Part shown: piece by piece, positions 1-7,630 of the stretch | How the letters are laid out: each line of letters opens with the position of its first letter | How positions within the stretch are numbered: the stretch's first letter is position 1 | Assembly (NCBI GenBank): GCA_029976065.1 | Contig: JARKNV010000033.1 | Coordinates: forward strand, 1-58,226 | DNA: 58,226 nt | DNA from: Selenomonadales bacterium | Lineage (GTDB): Bacteria > Bacillota > Negativicutes > Sporomusales > UBA7701 | Direction of reading: 5' to 3' | Made by a program: the position numbers and the translations under genes | The notes under the pieces: generated by a model | The model's database searches: none | What the model saw: only the letters and a program-made list of their open reading frames with translations | Told to the model about the DNA's origin: nothing

Positions 1-4
1 CAGG

Positions 5-295
5 TTACCCGCTGATCACCGCCCCACCGGCAGCATTATGCCCGCCGCCACCGTCCGCCGATCGCCGTAAAGCCACCACCCCGCCGGGCCACCGCCCAGC
101 CGTCCGCCGGCCAACAGCGCCGCACCGTTCGTTCCCCACCCGCTCCCACATCGCCTCCGACATCCCCCGCTTCTGCTCCTCCTTCCACGCCGCCGTGCGC
201 TTCGCCGGGTCGGCCGTATAATGCACCCGTACCACCGTCACCCCCTGCTTTGTCCGCCAGCGGGTCACCCCCTCTGGAATCCCCGTTTTCGTCAT
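5..295 (-). pseudogene. Phage terminase large subunit fragment (C-terminal side)
   Basis: A 96-residue frame begins at an ATG with a good Shine-Dalgarno (GGAGG) after the terminator hairpin at 322-345. Its first 50 residues (GVTRWRTKQG, VRVHYTADPAK, GMSEAMWER) look like the linker between the ATPase and nuclease halves of TerL, where a segment of the kind EYEIDF normally follows. Instead the frame runs into low-complexity Gly/Arg-rich sequence and stops, so the nuclease half is missing or out of frame. It is read as the downstream piece of the gene interrupted at 615. The family call rests on motif memory only. Confidence 0.45.
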
Positions 296-321
296 CTCCG
301 TTCCCCCTCCGCAAAAAGAAC

Positions 322-345
322 GCCCCCGGGATTGCTCCCGGGGGC
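322..345 (-). terminator. Intrinsic terminator
   Basis: A GC-rich stem (GCCCCCGGG with CCCGGGGGC) is followed on the minus strand by GTTCTTTTT. It ends any transcript starting from the promoter at about 500 and precedes the ATG at 295. Confidence 0.7.
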
Positions 346-472
346 ATTGGGAGAAAACTCCCGTTACCCTTCCGCGCGTAATTAAATACTCTCGGTCCCT
401 GCCCAGCGGCGACAATTGCCGTGCTATCCCGCCGCCGCCTTCCCCATTATCCACCATATCTGTCCATATTTT

Positions 473-527
473 ATGGTAATATTTACCATCTATGTAAATT
501 TTAACATGCTTTTTGTGAGATTAGCAA
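473..527 (-). promoter_or_regulatory. Promoter with overlapping palindromic operator inside broken terL
   Basis: On the minus strand there is a -35-like TTGCTA (522-527), an 18-bp spacer and TAAAAT (498-503). Just downstream, across the expected start point, lies a dyad ATGGTAA-TAT-TTACCAT (473-489). The surrounding 450-560 is much more AT-rich than its neighbours. Transcription would run about 150-170 nt to the hairpin at 322-345. Between 296 and 616 I see no convincing coding sequence. Confidence 0.45.
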
Positions 528-614
528 TACCTATTTTCAAAATTCCCCAAAAAGCCCTCCATCAGGCCAATCGTCTGACTTTCTGCCCCCCGGCCCGCCT
601 TCATTCGCCACCAT

Positions 615-1268
615 TTAAAGCTCCCCGTGGATAAGCCGGTCGAAAAACCCCGGCCCCGCGCTCGAATCGATCGTCACCTTCCCGCCTCCCTGGATCGTCG
701 GCAGCAGCGACGCGAACGTCTCCTCCGCCCACTCCCAGAACGCCATCTCCGTGAGATAAACATGCGACGCCGTATACTGGCGGAGCTGGTCCGGCCCCTG
801 CCCCACCGCCGCCACATACGACCCGTTCGCAAACCGCAGATAAGCGTACCCCTTGCCGCTCTTCCCCGCCATCGCCTTCTCCAGCGCCGGCCAGGGGCAC
901 TCCTGCGGCAGCTGCCGATACACGAACATCAGCCGGTCCTCCCCCAGCAAAAACTCGCTGTCCTCCTGCTTCTTCGACTGGATGAACACCGCCGCGTTCG
1001 GCCTCGTCAGCGCCGCCCACAAGTGCAAGCATAAAAACAGCCACGTCATCAGCATCCGCCGGCTTTTCGGCACCGCCAGCAAGCTCTCCTCCCGCCACGC
1101 CTGCGTCACATATCGCAAATATCCCTTCGCCGGCATATCCTTCACCTTCCCCCCATCCGCCTCGTCCTTCGTCCGGCAGCACTCCGTCACAAACAACCAC
1201 GGATCCTCCAGGTACTGCCGGTATGCCTCCAGCGCCGCCAGCTCCGCCTGCTCCTTCAAGTTAAGCAT
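615..1268 (-). pseudogene. terL: Phage terminase large subunit, N-terminal ATPase part (truncated)
   Basis: This 217-residue frame covers the ATPase half of a TerL. It shows a Walker-A-like VPKSRRMLMTW segment (residue 64 on), a Q-rich middle, and a Walker-B-like VYLTEMAFWEWAEE with acidic residues, then IDSSAGPGFFDRLIHG before a TAA stop. TerL proteins are normally 400-600 residues, so about half is missing; a matching downstream piece resumes at 295. The ATG overlaps the stop of the small-subunit gene (ATGCTTAA), which indicates translational coupling. It lies in a phage remnant with no portal or capsid genes in view. Confidence 0.7.
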
Positions 1269-1737
1269 CGTTGCCGTCGCCCCCCTCCTCTTTCGCCCCG
1301 CCGCCTTCCCGGTAACGCCGCCACAGCTCCTCCAGCCGTCTCGCCACCGCCGCCGGGTCCGAATAATCCAGCAGCGTCCTTCCCCCCTGCGGCCCCTCGC
1401 TCCCCTCACGTCTTTCCCCCTGCCTGCCGCGCGCCCGGTCCAGCACCTCCTGCGCCGCCCTAAGCCTCACCGAATCCGTCTCCGCGTTCTCCATCAGATT
1501 CAGCAGGATCGCCAGCGCCTTCGCCGACTCCCCCGCCAGCTTCGCCTCCACCCCATCCCTCGCCTCGTTAATCGCCGCCTGCACCCTCGCGTTCCGCATC
1601 ATCCGGTACCCCGCGCTCTCCGGGCTCTTCACCCCCGCCGCCCGCGCCGCCTGCAGCACATTCCCCCTGCTCACGAACTCCCTCACGAACATCCGCTGGC
1701 GATAAGTCAGCTCTCTGTTCCCTCCTGCCACATCCAT
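1261..1737 (-). CDS. terS: Phage terminase small subunit
   Basis: 158 residues. The N-terminus (LTYRQRMFVREFVSRGN, then AARAAGVKSPESAGYRMMRN) is the helix-turn-helix DNA-binding domain of small terminases, which recognises the packaging site. A coiled middle with EVLDRARGRQ and an acidic/Arg tail follow. The ATG at 1737 was chosen because the conserved part starts about 8 residues later. It is coupled to the truncated terL by an 8-bp overlap. No other structural phage gene follows, so it is probably a relic although the frame is intact. Confidence 0.75.
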   Translation of the reverse strand: MDVAGGNRELTYRQRMFVREFVSRGNVLQAARAAGVKSPESAGYRMMRNARVQAAINEARDGVEAKLAGESAKALAILLNLMENAETDSVRLRAAQEVLDRARGRQGERREGSEGPQGGRTLLDYSDPAAVARRLEELWRRYREGGGAKEEGGDGNDA

Positions 1738-1751
1738 CCCCCCGTACGTGT

Positions 1752-1757
1752 TATAAT
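1752..1757 (+). promoter_or_regulatory. -10 box upstream of the DUF1232 gene
   Basis: TATAAT lies 33 bp before the ATG at 1790, with a Shine-Dalgarno AAAGGA between. No clear -35 is visible. Confidence 0.45.
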
Positions 1758-1789
1758 AAAAGAAAAGCCACCGCGCGAAAGGACACGCC

Positions 1790-2173
1790 ATGGCCGACGC
1801 CCCGCAAAAAGCCTCCGTCAAACAAAAAACCCGCCTCCTCAAAGGCGAAATTATTGCCCTCTTCTTAGCTGTTAAGCACCCCGCCACCCCTTGGTACGCC
1901 AAAGCCCTCGTCGCCCTCATCGTCGGCTACGCCCTAAGCCCCATCGACCTCATCCCCGACTTCATCCCCGTCCTTGGCTACCTAGACGACTTCGTCCTCC
2001 TCCCCCTCGGCATCGCCCTCGCCATCAGGCTCATCCCGCCCCCCGTCCTCGACGACTGCCGTCGCCAGGCCGCCGCCTACGGCAACATCCTCCCCAAGCT
2101 CTGGCTCGGCGCCCTCCTCATCCTCCTTCTCTGGCTCGTCATCGTCTACGGCGTTTACCGCCTTCTCACCTAG
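1790..2173 (+). CDS. DUF1232 (YkvA-like) membrane protein
   Basis: 127 residues. It carries the DUF1232 signature YALSPIDLIPDFIPVLGYLDD near residues 46-66, which lies in a hydrophobic hairpin, and a C-terminal transmembrane helix (LWLGALLILLLWLVIVYGVY). The family is widespread and its biochemical role is unknown. The ATG has a Shine-Dalgarno AAAGGA and a -10 box upstream. It is single-gene and divergent from the terminase relic. Confidence 0.85.
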   Translation: MADAPQKASVKQKTRLLKGEIIALFLAVKHPATPWYAKALVALIVGYALSPIDLIPDFIPVLGYLDDFVLLPLGIALAIRLIPPPVLDDCRRQAAAYGNILPKLWLGALLILLLWLVIVYGVYRLLT

Positions 2174-2180
2174 CCGCCCC

Positions 2181-2387
2181 TCACCGCAGCACCGTCACCC
2201 GGTCGCCCACCCAGCGGCCCCGCGCATTCTTATGGCAGCCGCAGCGGAACGTCCGCATCAGGCTCTCCGCGTCCACATACTGCCCGCACAGCCCCTCCCG
2301 CCCGGGAAGCGCCGTGGCGTACTCCAGGCAGTTCCCCGGCCGGCTGCGGTCGTGGTTCAGGCAATCGTGCTTGTAGCACCCCTTCAT
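2181..2387 (-). CDS. Small Cys-rich protein, possibly phage-derived
   Basis: 68 residues with six Cys and two His arranged CYKHDC, NCLEY, LCGQY and RCGCHK, suggesting a small zinc-binding fold. I do not recognise the family. The ATG at 2387 has a strong GAGGGGG ribosome site; an in-frame ATG at 2459 with AGAGGTG is an alternative but would place the hairpin at 2419-2441 inside the coding region. It lies downstream of a sequence module that recurs at 55.2 kb. Confidence 0.5.
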   Translation of the reverse strand: MKGCYKHDCLNHDRSRPGNCLEYATALPGREGLCGQYVDAESLMRTFRCGCHKNARGRWVGDRVTVLR

Positions 2388-2418
2388 TCCTCTCACCCCC
2401 TCTTTCATCTGCAAACGC

Positions 2419-2441
2419 AAAGACCGCCCCTGGCGGTCTTT
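2419..2441 (-). terminator. Short hairpin upstream of the Cys-rich gene
   Basis: Perfect stem AAAGACCGCC with GGCGGTCTTT and a 3-nt loop. It sits between the module at 2490-2585 and the ribosome site at about 2395, so it could attenuate the small gene; the U-tract is short. Confidence 0.4.
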
Positions 2442-2489
2442 AACTTTCCTGCTTCCCATAATCGCACCTCTAATTTATTTTACGTCATA

Positions 2490-2585
2490 AAAAGAAGAAG
2501 GCCGCTCGCGGCGGTCTTCTTCACACTAATATCATAACACACTTTTTTGCCCTACAGTTCACTAAAAGTCCACAAATCGTACAAA
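2490..2585 (-). repeat. Conserved -10/hairpin module, copy A
   Basis: From 2511 to 2585 the sequence matches 55171-55246 with only a handful of differences; 25 bp including ACTAAAAGTCCACAAATCG are identical. Read on the minus strand it holds a conserved upstream box, a TATGAT -10-like box (2531-2536) and, right at the expected start point, a GC hairpin (2492-2522) followed by CTTTTTATG. That is the layout of a very short self-terminating transcript or a regulated leader. Confidence 0.6.
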
Positions 2586-2623
2586 AGGCCATTTTACGCG
2601 GGGGAAATTTTTAAAAAATTTTA

Positions 2624-2649
2624 AAACCCCGACCGCTCGGCCGGGGTTT
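2624..2649 (-). terminator. Intrinsic terminator of the thioesterase gene
   Basis: Stem AAACCCCGGCC/GGTCGGGGTTT followed on the minus strand by TTAAAATTTTTT. Confidence 0.8.
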
Positions 2650-2669
2650 GGCAAAATCTTTCTCTCAAA

Positions 2670-3080
2670 TCACAGCTGCTTGGCCCGTTCCTGCAGTTCG
2701 GCCTCCTCGGCGTTGCTCGGCTCGATCACCAGCCCGTGCGGCAGCGATTTGCCCTCCAGGTCGACGTGCACAAACGTCATGAACCCGTCCACAATAACCT
2801 CGTCATCGTTGGCGTGCTCCACCTTCACATACGACACCAGCTTCGTCCGTGTCGCATACACCACCTTGCTGATATACCTGATGATCTCGCCCTTGCGAAC
2901 CGGGCGCTTGAACGTCATCCCGTGGATCTTCAGGCAAACGACATTCTCCGGATTGGTCATCGACGCGGCGGCGGCGAACCCCGCCTCCACCAGCCATTCG
3001 GCGCCGCGGCCGGCGTACAGCGTCCCATGATGGTTAAGATCCTGTCCCTTGATAAGGTGATGGGATATGAACTCTCTCAC
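2670..3080 (-). CDS. Acyl-CoA thioesterase, hotdog fold
   Basis: 136 residues, the normal length for a single hotdog domain of the YciA/acyl-CoA hydrolase group. The active-site segment LNHHGTLYAGRGAEWLVEAGF (residues 16-36) matches the N-x-x-G-x-x-x-G motif with the catalytic acidic residue in the long helix. It should hydrolyse acyl-CoA thioesters in the cytosol; the chain-length preference cannot be read. Start is GTG with GGGGAGGGG eight bases upstream. It is monocistronic with its own terminator. Confidence 0.8.
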   Translation of the reverse strand: MREFISHHLIKGQDLNHHGTLYAGRGAEWLVEAGFAAAASMTNPENVVCLKIHGMTFKRPVRKGEIIRYISKVVYATRTKLVSYVKVEHANDDEVIVDGFMTFVHVDLEGKSLPHGLVIEPSNAEEAELQERAKQL

Positions 3081-3120
3081 GCTGACAACCCCTCCCCGTT
3101 TTAGTTCTGTAGTACGGAGG

Positions 3121-3987
3121 CTACTTGGCCGCCGCCTTGCCCAGCTCCTTCACCGTTATCTGCCGGACATCCATCGGCGTCGCCAGCACCCTCTCTTCTT
3201 TGAACTTCTCCTTGAAGCGGCCGGTGTAGATAGCCGTCGCCAGCCCTTCCGTGTTCAGCCTCGCCAGATAAATCACGTTATTCTCCACCCCCACCAGGCG
3301 GTACTTGCCCCCCGGCGGCGAAATCACCTGCCAGCTACCGTCCACATGCCTCGCCGTCACCGTGCCCTCGGCCAGGTTATCGTAAAACATCGTATCCTGG
3401 TCGTAAAGCACCGCGATCCGGCCGATCCGGCTCGCGTTCAGGTATACCCTTTTCAGATCCCGGTTGGCGTCCGTACGGTAAACGCGGTACTGTTCGGGGC
3501 TCGTCGAAACAATCACCTGCATATAAATAACGTTCGTCGCCGTCGAATAAGCCACATCCACAACCTTGCTGCCCCTCGGCAGCTTGCTCACCGTCTCCGA
3601 CAGCTCGTGCTCCGCCCCCAGCGGATGAATCTGCGTCAGCGTCACCGCGCTTGAGTCGCCGCTATCCTCATGCAGCGCCATCAGTGCCAGGTCCCGGTCC
3701 TTCAACCAGCGGAAATACGACACCTTCTTGCTGCCCAGCTCCACCGTCCGCACCGGGTCCTTGCGAGGCGCCATGTAAATATCAACACTGTTCGCCTTCA
3801 CAATCGCCGTATAGCGGCGGTCGCGCGAATAATAGGCCTTGCCGCCGGCCACCGAGTCCGCCGCCGCGCTCACCTCGTAAGTCGACGTCGGCGCCAGCAG
3901 GAACTGGTCGAAATATAAATAAATGCTGCCCTGAAAAATCAGGCTGGCTACAATCCAAATGGCGAGTTTCCGCCGCTTTTCGTCCAC
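3121..3987 (-). CDS. Membrane-anchored protein of unknown function
   Basis: 288 residues. A single N-terminal transmembrane helix (LAIWIVASLIFQGSIYLYF) anchors a long extracytoplasmic part made of repeated short beta segments (KVSYFRWLKDRDLALMAL, NVIYMQVIV, IGRIAVLYDQDTMFY), which looks like a beta-propeller or sandwich, but no family is recognised. GTG start after GGGAGGG, 12 bp downstream of the glycosidase-domain gene, so the two are probably co-transcribed and act together at the cell surface. Confidence 0.6.
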   Translation of the reverse strand: MDEKRRKLAIWIVASLIFQGSIYLYFDQFLLAPTSTYEVSAAADSVAGGKAYYSRDRRYTAIVKANSVDIYMAPRKDPVRTVELGSKKVSYFRWLKDRDLALMALHEDSGDSSAVTLTQIHPLGAEHELSETVSKLPRGSKVVDVAYSTATNVIYMQVIVSTSPEQYRVYRTDANRDLKRVYLNASRIGRIAVLYDQDTMFYDNLAEGTVTARHVDGSWQVISPPGGKYRLVGVENNVIYLARLNTEGLATAIYTGRFKEKFKEERVLATPMDVRQITVKELGKAAAK

Positions 3988-3999
3988 CCGTTGCCCTCC

Positions 4000-4953
4000 C
4001 TATTTTACGATAAACGCCGTCGGCACCATGCGCTCGCCCAGCATATCGGCCGGCTTGTTGATAACCTTGCCGTTGTAAAACAGCGTCGCGCTTGAGCCGC
4101 CGTCGAGATTGGCAGCCGTATAGGCGCCCTCATCGTACAAGATGTTCTGCACATCCAGCAGCGTCGCCCCGATGGAATACCCCGGTTGGCGCCCGTCGAT
4201 AACCAGGAAAAGAATCGTCCCGTCCTTGCGCTGGCCGATGGCCGTACGCGGAGCGATCCCCCAGCCGCCGTCGCCCTGGGTGATAAGCTTCTTGCCGTTT
4301 TTGATCAGCGACGGCCCGAACGTGACCGCCTCGGCGATACTCATCTGCTTCATTTCCGCAATCGTGTGCGTGCCCGTCACCAGCATCCCCGTTTTGGTCA
4401 AACCCACAACATCGATGCTGTCCTTTATATCGCCGCCCACCAGGAACTTCCCGTCGCGAATGATAATCCCCCACGGGAGGCGTCCCGTTCCCGTACCCTC
4501 GGGGTCGTAGAATCCGCCGGCGTTGATCGCCGCAATGGCATTATTGTTCAACGCGATCGTACTCACCGTATCGCCGATCTCCTGGATATCGCGCGCCGTA
4601 GCCACCTTCACCCGCGCCGGGTTCGGCACCTCCAGCAGATAACCCTTGAACCTGCCCCCCGTGATATTGATCAGGCGCAGCGTATCGTCCTCCCGTTTCG
4701 TAAACGACAGGGCCTGTTGCCGCACCGTCTGCCCCTGATTGCTGTCGCCGAGGATATCCTTGATCTGCCGCTCGGAAAACAGCCACGTAATATAGTGGGG
4801 ATGGCGCGACGTCATAATCGCGCCGATGACGCTCCGCTTGATATTCGTAAACGGGCCGAAAAGCACCACCAGTGGCCCGGTCAGGATAAGAAACGCCAGA
4901 TTGAGGGCCAAAAACCGTATATAAATATTTGTCGGCAGTGACAACCTTAGCAT
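4000..4953 (-). CDS. Phosphodiester glycosidase (NAGPA-domain) family protein
   Basis: 317 residues. An N-terminal membrane helix (FLALNLAFLILTGPLVVLF) is followed by an exported NAGPA domain with the hallmarks AAINAGGFYDPEG, LPWGIIIRDGK, FLVIDGRQPGYS and the near C-terminal AANLDGGSSATLFYNG. This domain hydrolyses sugar-phosphodiester bonds and in bacteria is usually tied to envelope polysaccharides. The ATG at 4953 has AGAGGA upstream and removes an unlikely 36-residue extension. It forms an operon with the downstream anchored protein and probably the upstream deacetylase. Confidence 0.85.
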   Translation of the reverse strand: MLRLSLPTNIYIRFLALNLAFLILTGPLVVLFGPFTNIKRSVIGAIMTSRHPHYITWLFSERQIKDILGDSNQGQTVRQQALSFTKREDDTLRLINITGGRFKGYLLEVPNPARVKVATARDIQEIGDTVSTIALNNNAIAAINAGGFYDPEGTGTGRLPWGIIIRDGKFLVGGDIKDSIDVVGLTKTGMLVTGTHTIAEMKQMSIAEAVTFGPSLIKNGKKLITQGDGGWGIAPRTAIGQRKDGTILFLVIDGRQPGYSIGATLLDVQNILYDEGAYTAANLDGGSSATLFYNGKVINKPADMLGERMVPTAFIVK

Positions 4954-4988
4954 CAAGCAGTCCTCTTTCAACAAAAATAATGGCAATC

Positions 4989-5813
4989 TCAGAGGATCGG
5001 GTAATCCTCGCGGGTCACACGGGCCTCGAAATTCTTCAGATCGACCCCGTTGCCCATCCACACTCTTTTCAGCAGCAGCGGATTATCGCCGCGCTTCACC
5101 CATCCCGGCTCGATCGTCACCGCCAGGCGAAACCCGTTCGCCCTCAGCAACCGCAGCGTCTCCTCGTCGTAGCTGCCGTTGGGATAACAGAAATAGCGGC
5201 TATCTTGCCCCAGATTCCGGTCGAGAATCTCCTTCGAGCGCTTAACCTCCTCCGCCTGCTGCTGCGGCGTCATCGCACCCAGGTCGCGGTGGGAAAAGCT
5301 GTGCGAGCCGATCTCCATCCCGGCCGCCTTCATCTCCCTCAGCTCCGCCCACGAATAGCGCTGCTCGGCTTCCCCCGCGGGAATGAACAGCATACTCTTG
5401 AACCCGTACTTTCTCAACAGCGGCATGGCGATCTCGTACGTATCCCGGTAGCCGTCGTCGAACGTCAGCACCACCGGCTTCGGCGGCAGCTCCGCCCGCC
5501 CGTCCAGATAAGCGGCAAGCTCGTCCATCGACAGCGTCCGGTAACCGTTCTTGTGGAGATACTCCATATGCTCGGCGAACCGGGCCGCCGAAATCACGGC
5601 ATCATTGCCCTTCTCCTCGCCGATCTGGTGATACATCAACACCGGCACCCCGGCCGGAGGCTTGGTCGCAGCCGGTTCCGCCTCAGCCTTCTGAACCGCG
5701 GGGCCGGCAGGCACAGCCGCAGGTTTCCCGCCGGGAGCAGACCCGCAGCCTGTCAGCCACAAACCGCCCGCCACCGCCAAAACCGCCGCGCCGATTACCA
5801 ATAAACGCTTCAT
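4989..5813 (-). CDS. Polysaccharide deacetylase family lipoprotein
   Basis: 274 residues. Signal sequence with lipobox LTGC, a Pro/Ala-rich linker, then a carbohydrate esterase family 4 (NodB) domain: VPVLMYHQIG, metal-binding TFDDGYRDT (Asp-Asp), HSFSHRDLG (His pair) and CYPNGSYDEE. Expected to remove acetyl groups from an extracytoplasmic polysaccharide such as peptidoglycan or exopolysaccharide, as in PgaB-like proteins. It lies 35 bp upstream of the NAGPA gene, so all three envelope genes are plausibly one operon. Confidence 0.88.
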   Translation of the reverse strand: MKRLLVIGAAVLAVAGGLWLTGCGSAPGGKPAAVPAGPAVQKAEAEPAATKPPAGVPVLMYHQIGEEKGNDAVISAARFAEHMEYLHKNGYRTLSMDELAAYLDGRAELPPKPVVLTFDDGYRDTYEIAMPLLRKYGFKSMLFIPAGEAEQRYSWAELREMKAAGMEIGSHSFSHRDLGAMTPQQQAEEVKRSKEILDRNLGQDSRYFCYPNGSYDEETLRLLRANGFRLAVTIEPGWVKRGDNPLLLKRVWMGNGVDLKNFEARVTREDYPIL

Positions 5814-5913
5814 ATAGCCACCAATACAAATTTTTCGTCCTAAAAAATTCTACACGTGGGCCAAAAGTCCCTGCGTCGACAATAATATTCTTCACAAACC
5901 AGGCTTCCACAAA

Positions 5914-5940
5914 ACAAGACCCTCTTGCGGAGGGTCTTGT
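5914..5940 (-). terminator. Bidirectional intrinsic terminator
   Basis: Stem ACAAGACCCTC/GAGGGTCTTGT with T-rich flanks on both sides; it separates the LUD-protein gene from the deacetylase gene. Confidence 0.75.
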
Positions 5941-5966
5941 TTTTCCCATGTTTTGGACGGCGGGCA

Positions 5967-6635
5967 TCAATACCCCAGATCCTCGCCGACCACCACCACC
6001 GTAATATCGGTCAGCATCGGGCGGCGTTTCAGCACCGTATAAATCCGGCAACCCCGCTTGTCGGCGCGGCAATCCATGCAATAGCCCGTCTGCACGCACG
6101 GCGTCGGCATATTCAGGCGCCTCATGTTCATCGGATTGGACACCTTATCGAGGCGCTGCCAGGCGCTCGCCATATCGGGCACGATCTTGTTCGTCCCCGC
6201 CACCACGATCACCTTCCGCGGGCCGAACGTCATCGCCCCGGTGCGGTTGCCCGTCCCGTCCACGCTCACCAGATAACCATCCATCGTCAACGCGTTCACG
6301 CTGCATAAATAAACATCGCTAAGCAGCTGCTTCCGCCGCGCCTCGAACATCATCTCCGGATCGCCGTACGCGTTCTCGATCAGCGTCGCCCCCGTAGCCT
6401 TGATCCTGTCGATAATCGCCATATCGCGGGTCAGCGTCGCCGAGCCGCCGTGGGCCACCACCTTTCCCGGTACGCAGTACCCGAGAACATATTTCGCGGC
6501 CTCTTCGCGGTCAGGCACATACAGCGCATCGAACCAATTCGCCTTCAGCGCCGCCACCGCCTGCTTGCCCAGCGTCTCCCGCCGCCAGCCTTCCACATCG
6601 TTGCACCACTGATCCTGCTTCATAATCTTCGTCAT
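5967..6635 (-). CDS. LUD-domain (lactate utilisation, DUF162) protein
   Basis: 222 residues. Core features of the LUD fold: KYVLGYCVPGKVVAHGGSATL, then TMDGYLVSVDGTGNRTGAMTFGP and IVVAGTNKIV, followed by a C-terminal Cys-containing segment CVQTGYCMDCRADKRGC that probably binds a metal or cluster. Standalone members of this kind are common in anaerobic Firmicutes; their substrate is not established. The ATG at 6635 has GGAGG at the right distance. No lutA/lutB neighbours. Confidence 0.8.
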   Translation of the reverse strand: MTKIMKQDQWCNDVEGWRRETLGKQAVAALKANWFDALYVPDREEAAKYVLGYCVPGKVVAHGGSATLTRDMAIIDRIKATGATLIENAYGDPEMMFEARRKQLLSDVYLCSVNALTMDGYLVSVDGTGNRTGAMTFGPRKVIVVAGTNKIVPDMASAWQRLDKVSNPMNMRRLNMPTPCVQTGYCMDCRADKRGCRIYTVLKRRPMLTDITVVVVGEDLGY

Positions 6636-6777
6636 AGCGCCAGCCTCCTCAATAATGGGCTTCTCCGGCGCCGTCCGCTGACCGCCGCCGGCATGTTTCC
6701 TTCGTTTCCGGAAAAATTCGCCAGTCGGCGGCCGTTTCCTTCCGCACCGCCAAAGGCAAAAGAAAAAAGCCATCTCA

Positions 6778-7059
6778 TTATGGCTTTTCCCCTGCCGTTG
6801 CAAGCCGGAAGGAAGCGACCAGCGCCTCCTTCTCCCGCCTGTCCATTCGCTTGATCTCGCATTCCCGCCGCCGCGCTTGGCCCTGGTCCTCGTACTCCTC
6901 CCAGTAAACCAGCGCCACCGGCCCCCGGCCGCGCGTGTACCGCGCCCCCGTGCCGGCGTTGTGCGCGGCCAGCCGCGCCGCGAGATCGTTCGTCCATCCG
7001 GTGTACAGCGAACCGTCGGCGCAGGCGACGATATACGTGAACGCCTTGCTACTCGCCAT
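6778..7059 (-). CDS. GIY-YIG nuclease superfamily protein (UPF0213/YhbQ type)
   Basis: 93 residues. The fold is clear from TYIVACADGSLYTGWTNDLAARLAAHNAG (GIY and YIG strands, catalytic Arg) and a downstream VYWEEYEDQGQARRREC with the family Glu. Family members are thought to act on DNA or RNA, but the role of this short class is not settled. The ATG at 7059 overlaps the stop of ppiB by 11 bp, so it is translated by coupling. Confidence 0.88.
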   Translation of the reverse strand: MASSKAFTYIVACADGSLYTGWTNDLAARLAAHNAGTGARYTRGRGPVALVYWEEYEDQGQARRRECEIKRMDRREKEALVASFRLATAGEKP

Positions 7060-7522
7060 CAACCGTGACCTTTTTCATCTCCACCGGCTCCAGCGGCCGG
7101 TCGCTTGCGTTGCGCTTCACCGTGCTTATCGCGTCCACCACATCCATGCCTTCCGTCACCTTGCCGAACACCGCATGGCGGTTATCCAGCCACGGCGTCG
7201 CCGCCACCGTCACGAAAAACTGCGACCCGCCCGTATTCGGGCCGGCGTTCGCCATCGACAGAATGCCGGGCACGTCATGCTTAAGCTCGGGATGAAACTC
7301 GTCCGGGATGGCATAGCCCGGGCCGCCCCGGCCGGTGCCCGTAGGATCGCCGCCCTGAATCATGAACCCGGGAATCACCCGGTGAAATATCACCCCGTCG
7401 TAATAACCCTTCTTCGCCAGCGTCATGAAATTCTCCACCGTCACCGGCGCCTTATCGGCGAACAACTCCACCGTAAAATCACCCAAAGTAGTCTCGAACT
7501 TCGCGGTCGGATTCTTCTCCAT
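7049..7522 (-). CDS. ppiB: Cyclophilin-type peptidyl-prolyl cis-trans isomerase
   Basis: 157 residues, a single cytosolic cyclophilin domain. Active-site motifs are visible: GVIFHRVIPGFMIQGGDPTGTGRGGPGYAIPDE, then SMANAGPNTGGSQFFV and LDNRHAVFGKVTEGMDVV. It speeds proline isomerisation during protein folding. The ATG at 7522 was chosen for its AAGGAGGAG site and because the domain begins right after it; the longer frame adds no conserved sequence. The last codons overlap the GIY-YIG gene. Confidence 0.93.
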   Translation of the reverse strand: MEKNPTAKFETTLGDFTVELFADKAPVTVENFMTLAKKGYYDGVIFHRVIPGFMIQGGDPTGTGRGGPGYAIPDEFHPELKHDVPGILSMANAGPNTGGSQFFVTVAATPWLDNRHAVFGKVTEGMDVVDAISTVKRNASDRPLEPVEMKKVTVDGE

Positions 7523-7630
7523 CAACCCCAACTCCTCCTTATCATCCACATCCGTGTTAGCATTAGCCGGCCGCCTGGCAATCATGCGGCCCTGGCGATC
7601 CGCCACCTTTAATCTTCGCCCGTCGCCCCG

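Noticed and set aside
601..1200. 199-residue frame on the minus strand overlapping terL
   Set aside because: Gly/Ala/Val-rich shadow in another frame of the terminase sequence with no motif.
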